In this document: positions 36,190-46,255 of the stretch, in pieces
How the letters are laid out: the number at the start of each line of letters is the position of its first letter
Position numbering within the stretch: the stretch's first letter is position 1
Assembly: GCA_021498125.1 (NCBI GenBank)
Contig: JAIZWL010000004.1
Span: forward strand, 1-64,000
DNA length: 64,000 nucleotides
Reading direction: 5' to 3'
From: Candidatus Thorarchaeota archaeon
Lineage (GTDB): Archaea > Asgardarchaeota > Thorarchaeia > Thorarchaeales > Thorarchaeaceae
Made by a program: the position numbers and the translations under genes
The notes under the pieces: model-generated
Told to the model about the DNA's origin: nothing
The model's database searches: none
The model's input: only the letters and a program-made list of their open reading frames with translations

Positions 36190-36372
36190 CTATTTGAGAT
36201 AACTCTTGATCCGTTCTTTGCTGACTTGCTTACCCAACTCTGCAAGAGGATAGATTGCACCACATGCCTTGCATTTCAGAGCACTATAGACAACAGGCAT
36301 TCCGGCCACTCGAATTTCGTAAATGGTGGCCAACCAATCTTCTCCTCCACACAATTCGCATTCGATTTTCAT
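36190..36372 (-). CDS. Small zinc-ribbon protein
   Basis: A 60-residue protein with CELCGGED (about 5-12) and CKACGAIYP (about 34-42): two CxxC knuckles that would bind one zinc. The C-terminus is a short basic helix (KQVSKERIKSYLK). The function is unknown. Such proteins often act as nucleic-acid or protein adaptors. Confidence 0.65.
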   Translation of the reverse strand: MKIECELCGGEDWLATIYEIRVAGMPVVYSALKCKACGAIYPLAELGKQVSKERIKSYLK

Positions 36373-36645
36373 TGCAAAACCTCACAAGTTCCTTTGCGAG
36401 CATTTGAGCATAACAAAATAAGTTCTTCCACAAAAAAACAATATATCCATAAAAAATTATAGTTAGTTAGACGGAGATCACAATAGTATCAAGTAAGATT
36501 CACGCACAGAGGATTATGCACATCAGGCGATCCTTCCAAATCCTCGAAACTTGCTCATCAACAATGAAACGGGGGACATCCAAGACAATTGCACATGACA
36601 ACCAGATAATATAGGGGAACAGGACCGCCTCGTAAGGGAAATACA

Positions 36646-37557
36646 ATGACTTCTGCGCTGCAAGACTATGCCATGCTCATCTCAGGAATGCTCTTTTGGG
36701 GCGGGTCGTGGGTCTCCGCAAAGATCCTCGTGACAATTGCACCTCCGATGACAATTGGCTTCTTTCGATTTCTCTTTGCCAGTATTTTCTTCCTCGGCCT
36801 ATTGAAAGCCTCCGGAGAAGGAATATGCAATCTACGTCCCAACTTCCGGTGGCTTGTACTTGTTGGAGCGACTGGTATTTTCGGGTATGGCATCCTGTTT
36901 CTCACAGGGATACGATTTACCACTGCTGCACAGGGGTCCATCATTGCAGGATTCAATCCCACCATGATAGCACTCTTTGCACACCTCATTCATAAAGAGC
37001 GACTTGATCGACGATGGAAATACACCGGGTTCATTCTGAGCTTTCTCGGAGTGATGATGGTCATTGGAGTTCAGACGCTCCTTGACTTCAACATCAGCTA
37101 TCTGATAGGGAACCTCATCATACTATGCGCGATGGCAATGTGGGGATTCTATTCATCAATTAGCAAACAGGTCATGAAGACACTCTCACCAGCAGAAGTC
37201 AATGCGGGAGGCTCCATTGTCGGTTGCATGTTCTTTGGACTCTTCGCACTGACAGAAGAACCATGGACGCTCCCAGTCTTGAACGATCCCATCTTCTGGG
37301 CCAATATCCTCTTTCTTGGATTCTTTGTGACCTTTCTCGGCTTTCTGTTTTACTTGAGAAGTGTGGATCGGCTTGGCGCAACTAAGACGGGAGGCTTCAT
37401 CAATCTCGTCCCCGTCTTTGGTACATTGCTCTCAGTCCTCATTCTTCATGAGACCCTACACTGGACGTTCCTCGTCGGGCTTGTATTTGTAGTAACAGGA
37501 ATCACCATCGTCAATGCACGCAGCTCAAAAGAGACTATTCAAATAGGTGATGTCTGA
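36646..37557 (+). CDS. EamA/DMT-family permease, copy 1
   Basis: A 303-residue drug/metabolite transporter with about ten hydrophobic segments arranged as two EamA repeats. The family N-terminus is seen (GMLFWGGSWVSAKI, then PPMTIGFFRFLFA), as is TTAAQGSIIAGFNPTMIALFA in the first half. Members export amino acids or other metabolites; the substrate is unknown. The start of the second, similar gene overlaps its end by 8 bases. Confidence 0.88.
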   Translation: MTSALQDYAMLISGMLFWGGSWVSAKILVTIAPPMTIGFFRFLFASIFFLGLLKASGEGICNLRPNFRWLVLVGATGIFGYGILFLTGIRFTTAAQGSIIAGFNPTMIALFAHLIHKERLDRRWKYTGFILSFLGVMMVIGVQTLLDFNISYLIGNLIILCAMAMWGFYSSISKQVMKTLSPAEVNAGGSIVGCMFFGLFALTEEPWTLPVLNDPIFWANILFLGFFVTFLGFLFYLRSVDRLGATKTGGFINLVPVFGTLLSVLILHETLHWTFLVGLVFVVTGITIVNARSSKETIQIGDV

Positions 37558-38509
37558 GGCGCAGCACGAGGCGAGATCCATGAAGGAATCTGCTGCCAAA
37601 TACTATGCAATGCTCGTCGGTGCAATGGTCCTGTGGGGGGCTTCGTGGGTCTCCAAGAAGATCGCGGTCTCAGCAGCACCACCTCTGACAATCGGGTTTC
37701 TGAGGTTTCTCTCGGCAAGTGTCGTCTTTCTCATATTCATGTTTGCGATCAAGCGGCCGCCGCACAAGGCGTTCTCCAAGGGCGACATCAAGATCCTATT
37801 GCCTATCGGGATAGTAGGCGTCTTCGGTTATGAGACCATGGAACTTCTCGGTCTCCAACTGACCACCGCAGCACAGGGAGCGATCATTGATGGGTTTCAG
37901 CCGGTCACAATTGCCATCTTTGCATTCATCATGCTCCGCGAGTCCCTCACTCGAAAGTGGCAGTATATTGGATTTCTCTTCGGGTTTTTAGGCATCGTCT
38001 CAGTGGTGGGGACTCAATTCCTTGCAGGCATTGGCCAACACGTACTCGGCGACCTTGTACTCATTGGGGCGACCTGTGTCTGGGCGATCTATTCGGCTCT
38101 CGGTAAACGTGCCATGGGCTCCATGGATGCATTAGACATGACAGCAGGTGGGATCTTCATCGGCACGATCTTCTTTGGTCTCACCTCTCTGACTGAGCAG
38201 TGGTGGACGCTTCCTGCAATGGTGGACCCGATATTCTGGGTGAACATACTCTTCTTAGGAATGGTCATGACCTTCCTCTGCTTCCTCCTGTATTTTGAGA
38301 GCATCCGCAATATTGGAGCCACACGATCTGGGGTCTTTGTCAGTCTTATTCCCATCTCCGGCACCATCCTCTCATTTTTCGTTCTTAAAGAGGAGATTCT
38401 TGCATCATTCTGGGCGGGACTCGTCCTCGTCACCATCGGGATCATCATTACGAACTTCCCTGTCCGAGAAGGGAATCAGGAAAAAGAGACAACTCCACCC
38501 GACCTTTGA
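37550..38509 (+). CDS. EamA/DMT-family permease, copy 2
   Basis: A 319-residue paralogue of the preceding permease: AMVLWGASWVSKKI, PPLTIGFLRFLSA and TTAAQGAIIDGFQPVTIAIFA line up with copy 1. It also has about ten helices. It overlaps copy 1 by 8 bases (or 11 if GTG at 37547 is used), so they are translated together and may form a heterodimer. They clearly arose by tandem duplication. Confidence 0.88.
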   Translation: MSEAQHEARSMKESAAKYYAMLVGAMVLWGASWVSKKIAVSAAPPLTIGFLRFLSASVVFLIFMFAIKRPPHKAFSKGDIKILLPIGIVGVFGYETMELLGLQLTTAAQGAIIDGFQPVTIAIFAFIMLRESLTRKWQYIGFLFGFLGIVSVVGTQFLAGIGQHVLGDLVLIGATCVWAIYSALGKRAMGSMDALDMTAGGIFIGTIFFGLTSLTEQWWTLPAMVDPIFWVNILFLGMVMTFLCFLLYFESIRNIGATRSGVFVSLIPISGTILSFFVLKEEILASFWAGLVLVTIGIIITNFPVREGNQEKETTPPDL

Positions 38510-38575
38510 CCGAGTAGGAAAGTAGATAACGGACCTGAATGCGTGAGATTCATGCTCCACGAAGGTGTATGATAA

Positions 38576-40090
38576 ATGAGTGCATATGATGACTTTCTTG
38601 CACGAGCGCGCGAACTAGTAACAGTTGAATCGGCAACGGGTGTTCTATACTGGGATCTTGAAACCTACATGCCGCCTAAAGGCATTCGTCTTCGCAGTGA
38701 ACAGATTGCTGCCCTGTCGAAAATTCAACACGAGATGCTGACCAGCCCTGAGACCGGCAAACTTCTCGAGGCTGCTGAAAAAGAGATGGGATCATACGAT
38801 GAGGTCCAGAAGAGAAATCTCCATCTTGCCCGTCGGGAATATGATTCGGAAACAAAGGTCCCTGTTGATCTCGTGATGGCAATTGCCAGACAACAAGCAA
38901 TCACCACTGATGTCTGGAAAAAGGCAAAGGCCGCACAGGACTGGAAAAAGTTCCAGCCCGAACTCAAAAAGATGATAGATCTCACCCGACAGCGGTACGA
39001 GATCATTATGGATGTCAAGGGCATTCCGGTGCTCTATGATGCAATGGTAGATGACTACGAGAGAGCGATGACCTCAGCAAAGATCGAGAAGGTATTCTCA
39101 GAACTTAGAGATGGCCTGATCCCATTAGCTCAGAAGTGTGCTGATGCAACCAAGGGAACCGACCTCAGTCGTCTTGCCCGGCCAGTCCCAGTCGAGATCC
39201 AACGGAAGATCGCCACGGATCTTGCGAATCTTATCGGATATGATACAACATCAAAAGAGGCAGGTGGCCGTATCGATGAGACCGAGCATCCATTCACCAC
39301 CGGATACTTTGATGATGTGAGAATCACAGTGCATTACCATGAGAAGAATGTCATGTCAATGATATACGCTATTCTTCACGAGGGGGGTCATGCACTCTAC
39401 GAACAGAACCTCAATCATGATTGGATGTATCAGCCCATTGGTAAAGCCGCCAGCATGGGAATTCATGAATCGATGTCACGATTTGTTGAGAACATCTTTG
39501 GACGTACCAATGAGTTCTGGCAATTCTACTATCCCAGACTAAATGAGCTGACCAATAACACATTTGCAGACATTCCACTCGATGAGTTTGTCCGCGCAGT
39601 CAATCATGTTCGCCCCTCCAAGATCCGGATAGAGGCGGACGAGGTGACCTATTCATTGCATATCATCATCAGATTCGAGATCGAACGTGACCTGTTCGGT
39701 GGAAAACTCGATGTGTCGGATCTTCCACAAGTGTGGAACGAGAAATACGAGAAATACCTCGGTATTGAGATTAAAAATGACTCTGAGGGAGTAATGCAAG
39801 ATACACACTGGGCCTCTGGGCTGTTCGGATACTTCCCAAGCTACGCCCTTGGTAATGTGTATGATGGGATGTGGCGTGACAAGATCAATCATGATATCCC
39901 CGACTGGCAGACACGCATACCCAGTGGCGAGTTTGCTCACATCAAGTCATGGTTGGTTGAGAACATCCATAGCAAGTCCGCCCTCTATGATCCAGCAGAC
40001 CTCGTTAAACATGTGACAGGAAAAGATCTTGAGGCCAAACCGTTTCTCAGATATCTTGAGGAAAAATACTCTAACCTCTTCGGATTTTAA
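38576..40090 (+). CDS. M32-family metallocarboxypeptidase (Taq type)
   Basis: A 504-residue zinc carboxypeptidase. The zinc motif HEGGH is at about 268-272 in ILHEGGHALYEQ; downstream GIHESMSRFVENIFGR gives the third ligand, and RIEADEVTYSLHIIIRFEIE is a conserved family stretch. It removes C-terminal amino acids from peptides in the cytoplasm. Its length matches the family (about 500). Confidence 0.92.
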   Translation: MSAYDDFLARARELVTVESATGVLYWDLETYMPPKGIRLRSEQIAALSKIQHEMLTSPETGKLLEAAEKEMGSYDEVQKRNLHLARREYDSETKVPVDLVMAIARQQAITTDVWKKAKAAQDWKKFQPELKKMIDLTRQRYEIIMDVKGIPVLYDAMVDDYERAMTSAKIEKVFSELRDGLIPLAQKCADATKGTDLSRLARPVPVEIQRKIATDLANLIGYDTTSKEAGGRIDETEHPFTTGYFDDVRITVHYHEKNVMSMIYAILHEGGHALYEQNLNHDWMYQPIGKAASMGIHESMSRFVENIFGRTNEFWQFYYPRLNELTNNTFADIPLDEFVRAVNHVRPSKIRIEADEVTYSLHIIIRFEIERDLFGGKLDVSDLPQVWNEKYEKYLGIEIKNDSEGVMQDTHWASGLFGYFPSYALGNVYDGMWRDKINHDIPDWQTRIPSGEFAHIKSWLVENIHSKSALYDPADLVKHVTGKDLEAKPFLRYLEEKYSNLFGF

Positions 40091-40097
40091 TATACAA

Positions 40098-40120
40098 GGC
40101 AGGGGCATTTTGCCCTTGCC
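40098..40120. terminator. Hairpin after the M32 carboxypeptidase gene
   Basis: GGCAGGGGCA (40098-40107) pairs with TGCCCTTGCC (40111-40120) with one G-T pair and a TTT loop, 8 bases after the stop codon. There is no T-run downstream, so it may mark the 3' end or only stabilise the mRNA. Confidence 0.45.
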
Positions 40121-40176
40121 ACAAACATAAATCCGTATTAGTGAGATGATACTACCACTCTTGGAGGATAGAGGAA

Positions 40177-41028
40177 ATGAGAAAAATCGATATTAGACTC
40201 GAACAGACCAAATATAGTCCCGGATCCAGTATCCAAGGGGAAGTCGTGGTCAATACTGACAAAGAATTCGAAGCAAATCGAGTCACCCTAGAGTTTGTAG
40301 GTATTGAAGAGGCAAGAGTCGTTCGTGGCGCAGGTGATTCTAGACGTGTCTACAAAGAAAAAATATTACACATCGATGAGGAAACCATTCTTCACGAGAG
40401 CGTGATCATTCCAGAGGGGACGACCAGTTTTCCATTCGAGGTGAATATCCCTAGAAACCTGCCCGAATCATATTATGGTCACTATGGCTCTATCCGATAC
40501 CAGTTGAGAGCAAAGGTTGAGATCTCGTGGGCGCTGGACCCAAAATGCGAGGTGGATGTCGGAATCATCCACCCACTAGAGCACGTCCCCCCGAAACCCT
40601 TCACCAAGTTCATAGATTGGAACGGCCTTGATCAGATTCAGATCGAGATTCCGCGACACACTATCGCTCCACCAGAGCCGTTTCCCATACGCATAATGCT
40701 ACGAGGCGATCCGAAAATTCGCGGGATTAGGTTTGAGATTCTATTCAAGGAAATTGTATCTCCAAAAGGAAGAACCGAGACCACGACAAGGCAGCTATCA
40801 ACAGCATATCTAAAGGCGGAAGAGATCTCATACAATAGCTGGATGGACATCAATATGGAGACATCGGAGAAATGGCCTTTACCGTTTTCCTCTCAGCTGA
40901 TTAAAACAGCATACGTTCTGAAAGTGACTGCAGATATCAGATTTAGATTTGACAGGTCCGTCGAGTTTCGACTTGTGCCTTCTCGACCACCAGCAGAATT
41001 GTTTGAACAAGATGATTTCAGCTGGTAG
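40177..41028 (+). CDS. Arrestin-fold protein
   Basis: A 283-residue protein with the two beta-sandwich domains of arrestins. The N-terminal domain has the diagnostic elements: EQTKYSPGSSIQGEVVV near the start, then FPFEVNIPRNLPESYYG, and YGSIRYQLRAKVEI, which is the classic arrestin SxxYxLxA strand. A second sandwich runs from about 150 to 275. It has no signal or membrane part. Arrestins in eukaryotes bind membrane receptors and trafficking adaptors; bacterial relatives include Spo0M. The role here is unknown. GGAGGATAGAGG precedes the ATG. It is convergent with tldE. Confidence 0.82.
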   Translation: MRKIDIRLEQTKYSPGSSIQGEVVVNTDKEFEANRVTLEFVGIEEARVVRGAGDSRRVYKEKILHIDEETILHESVIIPEGTTSFPFEVNIPRNLPESYYGHYGSIRYQLRAKVEISWALDPKCEVDVGIIHPLEHVPPKPFTKFIDWNGLDQIQIEIPRHTIAPPEPFPIRIMLRGDPKIRGIRFEILFKEIVSPKGRTETTTRQLSTAYLKAEEISYNSWMDINMETSEKWPLPFSSQLIKTAYVLKVTADIRFRFDRSVEFRLVPSRPPAELFEQDDFSW

Positions 41029-41041
41029 TTGAAAAATAAGA

Positions 41042-41072
41042 CGCCCCAAGAGAAACTGTATCTCTTAGGGCG
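41042..41072. terminator. Bidirectional hairpin between the arrestin and tldE genes
   Basis: CGCCCCAAGAGA (41042-41053) pairs with TCTCTTAGGGCG (41061-41072) with one C-A mismatch. It sits in the 58-base gap between convergent genes and may end both transcripts. Confidence 0.55.
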
Positions 41073-41086
41073 ATAGGTCTCACCGA

Positions 41087-42484
41087 CTATCCAGTGATAG
41101 TAAATCCATCAAAGACCAAGGACCCAACAGAAACGCTCCAAGGTAATACTTCAACATCATTACCCATGGCAATGATCTTCTTGTAGCCCTCATAGAAGTT
41201 CCCTGCAACAGAAACTGGTTGAACCGAGTGCTTGATCTCACCGTTCTCGATCAGATAGACCGAGGAGGCAACTACCGCGAACTCACCAGTGGCCACATCT
41301 GTATGAAAGATGCCCAATGGGAAATCATCAATTAGTAGAGCCTTTCCATCAATAGAACTAATGAGATCATCTAATGAGCGGTCACCACCCACGACTTCGA
41401 GATGCTTGGCCCCAACGGACGGAGGAACTTCATACGGAATTGAGCCGCCAAAGATCCCTCCACCTCGGGAAGCGTTGCCAGTAGGTTCTACGCCGTTGGC
41501 CCGAGCATAATAGCTATCGAAGAGGAATCCCTTCAAAACCCCGTCCTCAATGACAGTGTTTCTCCGCTGCGGGTGCCCTTCTGCATCGATTGCCATCGTG
41601 CCCAAATAATTGGGATTCTGACCATCATCATAGACGGTAAGCGACTTGACTGCGATCTCGTTCCCTAGATGATCACAGAGCGGGGAGACCCCATCAACAA
41701 CAGCATCGCCCAAGGTAGATCGGGCCAAGCTGGAGGCAATGTATGTCGAGGCCGCAATTGGTTTCCAAACAGTGGGTAACGCCCCAGTGAAGTCTAATTT
41801 TTCTGCGCCCAATAGATTCACTGCACGCTGAGCAGCATCCCTACCGAGACCCTCGGTCTTGACAATTCTATCACGTGCCACATCAAATCCGAAAGACCCA
41901 CGTCTCTCTTCACCGACCATGGCTTGCACATTCACCGACACCATATTATGTCCAAAGCGGGTGGCCTCAAGAATACCACGAGTGTTGCCCAGAGCATAGG
42001 CACCCCATGAGGCCGCGGCCTCGGCAGAGAAAATCTTTGCGCGCTCGTCAACGGTCTTTGCCTCGGTGATCATCTCTTCGGAGAATCGAATGAGATCATC
42101 CGTACCAAGAGCGAGTATCTCCTTATCAAAGGCACCCTCCTTCCCTCGGCCTGCAGGATCACAAAAGCCTTGGAAACGATTGTCCTCGACAGTCACTCCG
42201 GAGGCAATAGAGAGAGCCTCAAAGATGACCAGATCAACTCGATTCTTCGTGATACCAGAGGCACTGGCAAATCCGATACGCTTACCAAGAGCGACTCGTG
42301 CAGAGCACCCGGCCACAATACCATCTTTAGCACTCACAATACCCTGAGTGATCTCTGCTGACATCTCATGGCTATAGAAGACACCAACCTCGATCTCCGC
42401 ATCAGCGTTCAGGCTCTTGCCATACTTGAGAGCAGAATCAGTGACTGCAAGCAGTTCGTCCTTAACTGTATCATAATCCATCAT
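41087..42484 (-). CDS. tldE: TldE/PmbA-family subunit of TldD-TldE protease
   Basis: A 465-residue TldD/PmbA-family protein without the HExxxH motif, so it is the non-catalytic TldE (PmbA) partner. Family features include GNASRGGGIFGG and the C-terminal GEIKHSVQPVSVAGNFYEGY. In bacteria and archaea TldD and TldE form a heterodimer that degrades unfolded short peptides and helps process microcins. The gene follows tldD with 9 bases between them and has GGAGG ahead of the ATG. Confidence 0.9.
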   Translation of the reverse strand: MMDYDTVKDELLAVTDSALKYGKSLNADAEIEVGVFYSHEMSAEITQGIVSAKDGIVAGCSARVALGKRIGFASASGITKNRVDLVIFEALSIASGVTVEDNRFQGFCDPAGRGKEGAFDKEILALGTDDLIRFSEEMITEAKTVDERAKIFSAEAAASWGAYALGNTRGILEATRFGHNMVSVNVQAMVGEERRGSFGFDVARDRIVKTEGLGRDAAQRAVNLLGAEKLDFTGALPTVWKPIAASTYIASSLARSTLGDAVVDGVSPLCDHLGNEIAVKSLTVYDDGQNPNYLGTMAIDAEGHPQRRNTVIEDGVLKGFLFDSYYARANGVEPTGNASRGGGIFGGSIPYEVPPSVGAKHLEVVGGDRSLDDLISSIDGKALLIDDFPLGIFHTDVATGEFAVVASSVYLIENGEIKHSVQPVSVAGNFYEGYKKIIAMGNDVEVLPWSVSVGSLVFDGFTITG

Positions 42485-42493
42485 TTGAGCCTC

Positions 42494-43918
42494 CTATGCT
42501 TTCCCTCCAAAGGTCACCCCGTCCACAACTAACTTCGGGCCACCAAGACCAACAGGCAGTGGTGCCTGCCCGGCCTTTCCACAGCCACCAAAGTAACCAC
42601 TGTAGAGCTGAAGATCACGAGTCGCACCCTCCACATGCCCGAGCATCTCCAGAACGTTCCCTGACAGCGAGACCTCACGTATTGGATATTTGATCTCTCC
42701 ATTCTCGACCCAATAACCACGAATCGCCTTGAACAGAAAACTCCCGTCGCCCTCTACTTGACCACCGGAGGTCTGAATTGCGTAAACACCAGTACCCAGG
42801 AGCTCAAGGGCCTCCTCCTCTGTCAGGTCACCTGCCGCAAAGTACGTGTTGGTCATCCGCACTATTGGCGGAAACATGAATGTTATAGCTCGCGCATTTC
42901 CTGTAGGGCTCTGCCCGAGATTTGCAGCCGTGCCACGATTGTGAAGATAGTGCTTTAGGACGCCCTTGTCCAAGACAACTGTATTGTGCGCAGGAGTCCC
43001 CTGATCATCAAATGGTACCCACAGACCACCATACTTCTCAATATCAACAATGCCCGAGTCTATGATCGTGGCATGCTCTGTTCCCAGCCGAGTACCAACC
43101 TTTCCAGTGAGCGGAGAAAATCCGGGGACTACGAAATCCGCCTCACTTAGATGGCCAAATGATTCGTGAGCAAGAACTCCAACAAGCTGGTTCTCAATCA
43201 GGCTTCTGAACTTCCCAGCAGGACAGGGTTTTGCTTTCAATTGTTCGGCGGCTCGTTCGGCTGCATCCTGGCCCATGTTCTCTGGGCTGTGTTCACCCGA
43301 GGCAAATGTGTCAACACCAGTTGTGCCACCGAATGATCTGAATCCAACAACCATTCCACCATCCTCGGCTCGCGAAGTAACCTTCACCCGGAGCTCGGTA
43401 GTGAGAAAGTCCCACTCAATGTGAGTCCCATCGGAGTTCACCAACATCTTGTGACCATAAAGCTCTCCGTACATTCCTCGGATATTCCGGACGCTCTTGC
43501 CGTGGTCTTTTGCACTCTCGACCACTCTATTGACCAGATCGATTTTTTCGGAGATCGACCATTTTTCCGGGTGAATCCCAATTGAGGGTGTGTAGGCAGG
43601 TTTAGGTGAAACTGGCTCTCCACGCTCAAATGGAAGCTTGAGCTTTGCTGCACTAAGGGATGCCCGAGCCATCTTAACGGCTTGGCCTACAGCAGCCAGC
43701 ACACTCTCACGATCTGGAGTTGCCGTGAACGAGAAACCCGAGACCCCTTTGATGTAACAGGTGATTGCGATGCCCATCCGCGATTTTACTTGAATGTCCT
43801 TGAAGGTGTCATCTGTCCGGTCAAGTGTCCGAAGAGTGAGATCCTCATACCGTGCCTCGACAAAATCAGCACCCAGACGCTCGCCATGTGCAACACCATC
43901 TTCCAAGATATATTTCAT
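42494..43918 (-). CDS. tldD: TldD metalloprotease subunit
   Basis: A 474-residue zinc protease subunit. The metal motif HESFGH is at about 251-256 (AHESFGHLSEADFV). The later RGTAANLGQSPTGNARAI and the C-terminal YPIREVSLSGNVLEM match the family. It pairs with TldE, encoded next. The start is ATG at 43918 with GAGGT upstream; the frame stays open to 43942. Confidence 0.92.
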   Translation of the reverse strand: MKYILEDGVAHGERLGADFVEARYEDLTLRTLDRTDDTFKDIQVKSRMGIAITCYIKGVSGFSFTATPDRESVLAAVGQAVKMARASLSAAKLKLPFERGEPVSPKPAYTPSIGIHPEKWSISEKIDLVNRVVESAKDHGKSVRNIRGMYGELYGHKMLVNSDGTHIEWDFLTTELRVKVTSRAEDGGMVVGFRSFGGTTGVDTFASGEHSPENMGQDAAERAAEQLKAKPCPAGKFRSLIENQLVGVLAHESFGHLSEADFVVPGFSPLTGKVGTRLGTEHATIIDSGIVDIEKYGGLWVPFDDQGTPAHNTVVLDKGVLKHYLHNRGTAANLGQSPTGNARAITFMFPPIVRMTNTYFAAGDLTEEEALELLGTGVYAIQTSGGQVEGDGSFLFKAIRGYWVENGEIKYPIREVSLSGNVLEMLGHVEGATRDLQLYSGYFGGCGKAGQAPLPVGLGGPKLVVDGVTFGGKA

Positions 43919-44213
43919 AATATTTACCTCGATAATCCCCAAGGTTCAATGAACGAGTAACAATAATCTCTGCAAGTCCTCTTTAGTCAACCAATATATG
44001 ATTTTGTTTTAACGAATCTCCATGTGAAACGCCCCAGCGCGAGCAATAGCGAACAGGAGTTACACAACAAAGAATGATCAATATCAAGATCAAGTAGTTT
44101 TCATTGCAAACGGTCTCGTATGGCCGGGCCAAGTGACCATACATCGCAGTCTAATAAGCAACAATAACACACGATCTTATCGAACCTATGAAGAGCGCCA
44201 AAAACACAGAAAC

Positions 44214-44777
44214 TCATTTATCATGCGTAGAGGATCGAATGTCTACAGGCGGATAGGCATCATAAATTGATTTTGCGAGATCCAGAAACAGACTATGGAC
44301 ATTGGTACCATCTTTCGCACTGGCCTCACCATATCGAAAATCCCATCGTTCGGCAAAACTATGACCTTCATCAGGACTCACTTCTCTTGTTTCGCTCTGG
44401 TCGATCTTGTTTGCAATCAATAGAGGAATCAGCTCACGACCCTCCCTAGTGGTGATATTCTCCTGTACACCATAGATCCATCGTTCAAGACTGTCGAATG
44501 TGGAACGATCCGACACATCATAGACAAATATGACAGCATGGGCACCCTTGTAGTATTGAGTCCGTAGCTCACGAAAATCAGCCTGACCACCCAGATCGAT
44601 CAAAGTCAAAATTACTGGAGTGAAGGGATCAATATTCAATGCGGCTGCACTGAGATCAACTCCGACAGTCGCCTTATAGTTGGGATCGAACTCATCCAAC
44701 AATACACGGCGAATAAGTGAAGATTTCCCAACATTAGCGTCACCGACAAGCAAGACTTTGTAGACCGGAACAGGCAT
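44214..44777 (-). CDS. Ras/Rab-like small GTPase, copy 1
   Basis: A 187-residue small GTPase. G1 is GDANVGKSS (12-20), the switch I Thr is 37, G3 is DLGGQ (61-65), G4 is NKID (123-126) and G5 is ASAK (152-155). The fold and FVYDVSDRSTFDSLERW resemble Rab/Ras; DLGGQ, with Gly in place of the Ras alanine, is closer to Arf. There is no C-terminal cysteine for lipidation, nor an N-terminal helix, so it is unlikely to be prenylated. It stands alone in its strand, about 300 bases from tldD. In Asgard archaea these are numerous and their roles are mostly unknown. Confidence 0.92.
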   Translation of the reverse strand: MPVPVYKVLLVGDANVGKSSLIRRVLLDEFDPNYKATVGVDLSAAALNIDPFTPVILTLIDLGGQADFRELRTQYYKGAHAVIFVYDVSDRSTFDSLERWIYGVQENITTREGRELIPLLIANKIDQSETREVSPDEGHSFAERWDFRYGEASAKDGTNVHSLFLDLAKSIYDAYPPVDIRSSTHDK

Positions 44778-44946
44778 AACTTCGTCACCGCATCTTAATT
44801 ATATCCGGTATTTAGAGATAAAATGATGTATGACATCTCATCTGCCAGCAGAGAAACGATCTTGCCTTTTCGGAACGGCAAGCACTTCCAAACATCATTG
44901 TATTATGAAACCAAAACCAAAAAGAGTATCGCTTAGTACGTAGCTT

Positions 44947-45837
44947 GTGACCATTATGCTAAGATACGAGGGAACTATCTGGAGACCTCCAAGTGAGGCA
45001 CGAAGCCTGATCTTACAGGCCACAATAGGATGCTCACACAATGCCTGCATATTTTGTGTCTCATACAAAGACCGGAAATATAGAGTGAGGGGAGCCGAAG
45101 GGATCACTGCTGATTTGAGAGGTCTCCCAACTTCAATCAAGAATGGTGTTCGTCGCGTGTTCCTTGCGGATGGAAATGCATTAGCAATGACCACTGACGA
45201 GATGCTGGCAACACTTCAAGTTCTACAGAAGAACCTGCCTGCACTCGAACGAGTTGGTGTCTATGCCTACGCAAAAGATGTTCGTGACAAAAGCATTAGT
45301 GATCTCAGACAACTCAAGGACGCAGGACTCGGAATAGTCTATCTTGGCCTCGAGACCGGTGACGACGAACTCTTGAGATGGTGCCGTAAAGGTGTGGACT
45401 CACGAGAAATGATGGAGGCCTGTAAGAAGATAAGGTCGGCTGGAATCCCACTTTCTCTTACGATCATACTTGGCCTTGGTGGCCTCGAGCATTCTGAGCA
45501 ACACGCAAAGGCCACTGTTCAAGTCCTCAACAAGATAGACCCCGAATATGTTGGGGCACTGACACTGATGATCCCAAGAGGCACGCCATTGTATGAGATG
45601 ACTCAGCGCGGCGAGTTTGAACCCATGCGCCCATTTGACATTCTGAGAGAACTGAGAACACTTGTTGAGGGGATACATCTATCCAATTGCGTCTTCAGGA
45701 CCAATCATGCATCAAATTACTTACCGCTCGGCGGCACTCTGAACCGGGACAAGTACAAAATCCTTGACACCCTGGACACAGTACTTGAAAGACATGATGA
45801 CAGTGTGCTGCGGCCATCAGGTCTCAGAGGCCTATAA
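44947..45837 (+). CDS. Radical SAM protein
   Basis: A 296-residue radical SAM enzyme. The cluster motif is CSHNACIFC (Cys29, 34, 37), which is C-x4-C-x2-C and not the common C-x3-C-x2-C. The beginning RYEGTIWRPPSEARSLIL and FLADGNALAM are typical of one archaeal and clostridial group related to HemN/YgiQ-type enzymes. It generates a deoxyadenosyl radical; the reaction is unknown. The start is GTG at 44947 or the ATG at 44956. Confidence 0.82.
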   Translation: MTIMLRYEGTIWRPPSEARSLILQATIGCSHNACIFCVSYKDRKYRVRGAEGITADLRGLPTSIKNGVRRVFLADGNALAMTTDEMLATLQVLQKNLPALERVGVYAYAKDVRDKSISDLRQLKDAGLGIVYLGLETGDDELLRWCRKGVDSREMMEACKKIRSAGIPLSLTIILGLGGLEHSEQHAKATVQVLNKIDPEYVGALTLMIPRGTPLYEMTQRGEFEPMRPFDILRELRTLVEGIHLSNCVFRTNHASNYLPLGGTLNRDKYKILDTLDTVLERHDDSVLRPSGLRGL

Positions 45838-46033
45838 AATTCAGAGGGGAGTACTTTCCAAAAAATGAAAGAGGCATCAGCACGTTCTTGTGAAACGCAT
45901 TGAAACGTATGGGAGATCCATCTTCCACAGGAATCAACATCGCCAGAATTAATTCCATGACACTGACTGGTCAAGACCACCAGCAGATATGGTCCACAAT
46001 ATGTGACGGCCGTATTGCTCAACACAAAGACTG

Positions 46034-46255
46034 TTACCTTGTTGCACCGACAATTAGGAGAACGACACCCAGTCCGATCAGTGCGAGCATCGTCTCAGAG
46101 AAGAGATAGCCGCCTAGAGTTATTGAATACAGATTAAGCATGTAGAGATATGTAGTGACCTGCTCCAGAGCAGTCACACTGAGTACGGCTGCCAGTACCG
46201 GAAGCAGCCCAACTATAATCAAGATCAATCCAAAAATCACAAGTCCTTTTCCCAT
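46034..46255 (-). CDS. Small membrane protein, unknown
   Basis: A 73-residue protein with two hydrophobic helices (LVIFGLILIIVGLLPVLAA and MLALIGLGVVLLIVGA). GGGAGATGATCTCT precedes the ATG at 46255. The frame stays open to 46312. Its neighbours suggest no function. Confidence 0.5.
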   Translation of the reverse strand: MGKGLVIFGLILIIVGLLPVLAAVLSVTALEQVTTYLYMLNLYSITLGGYLFSETMLALIGLGVVLLIVGATR

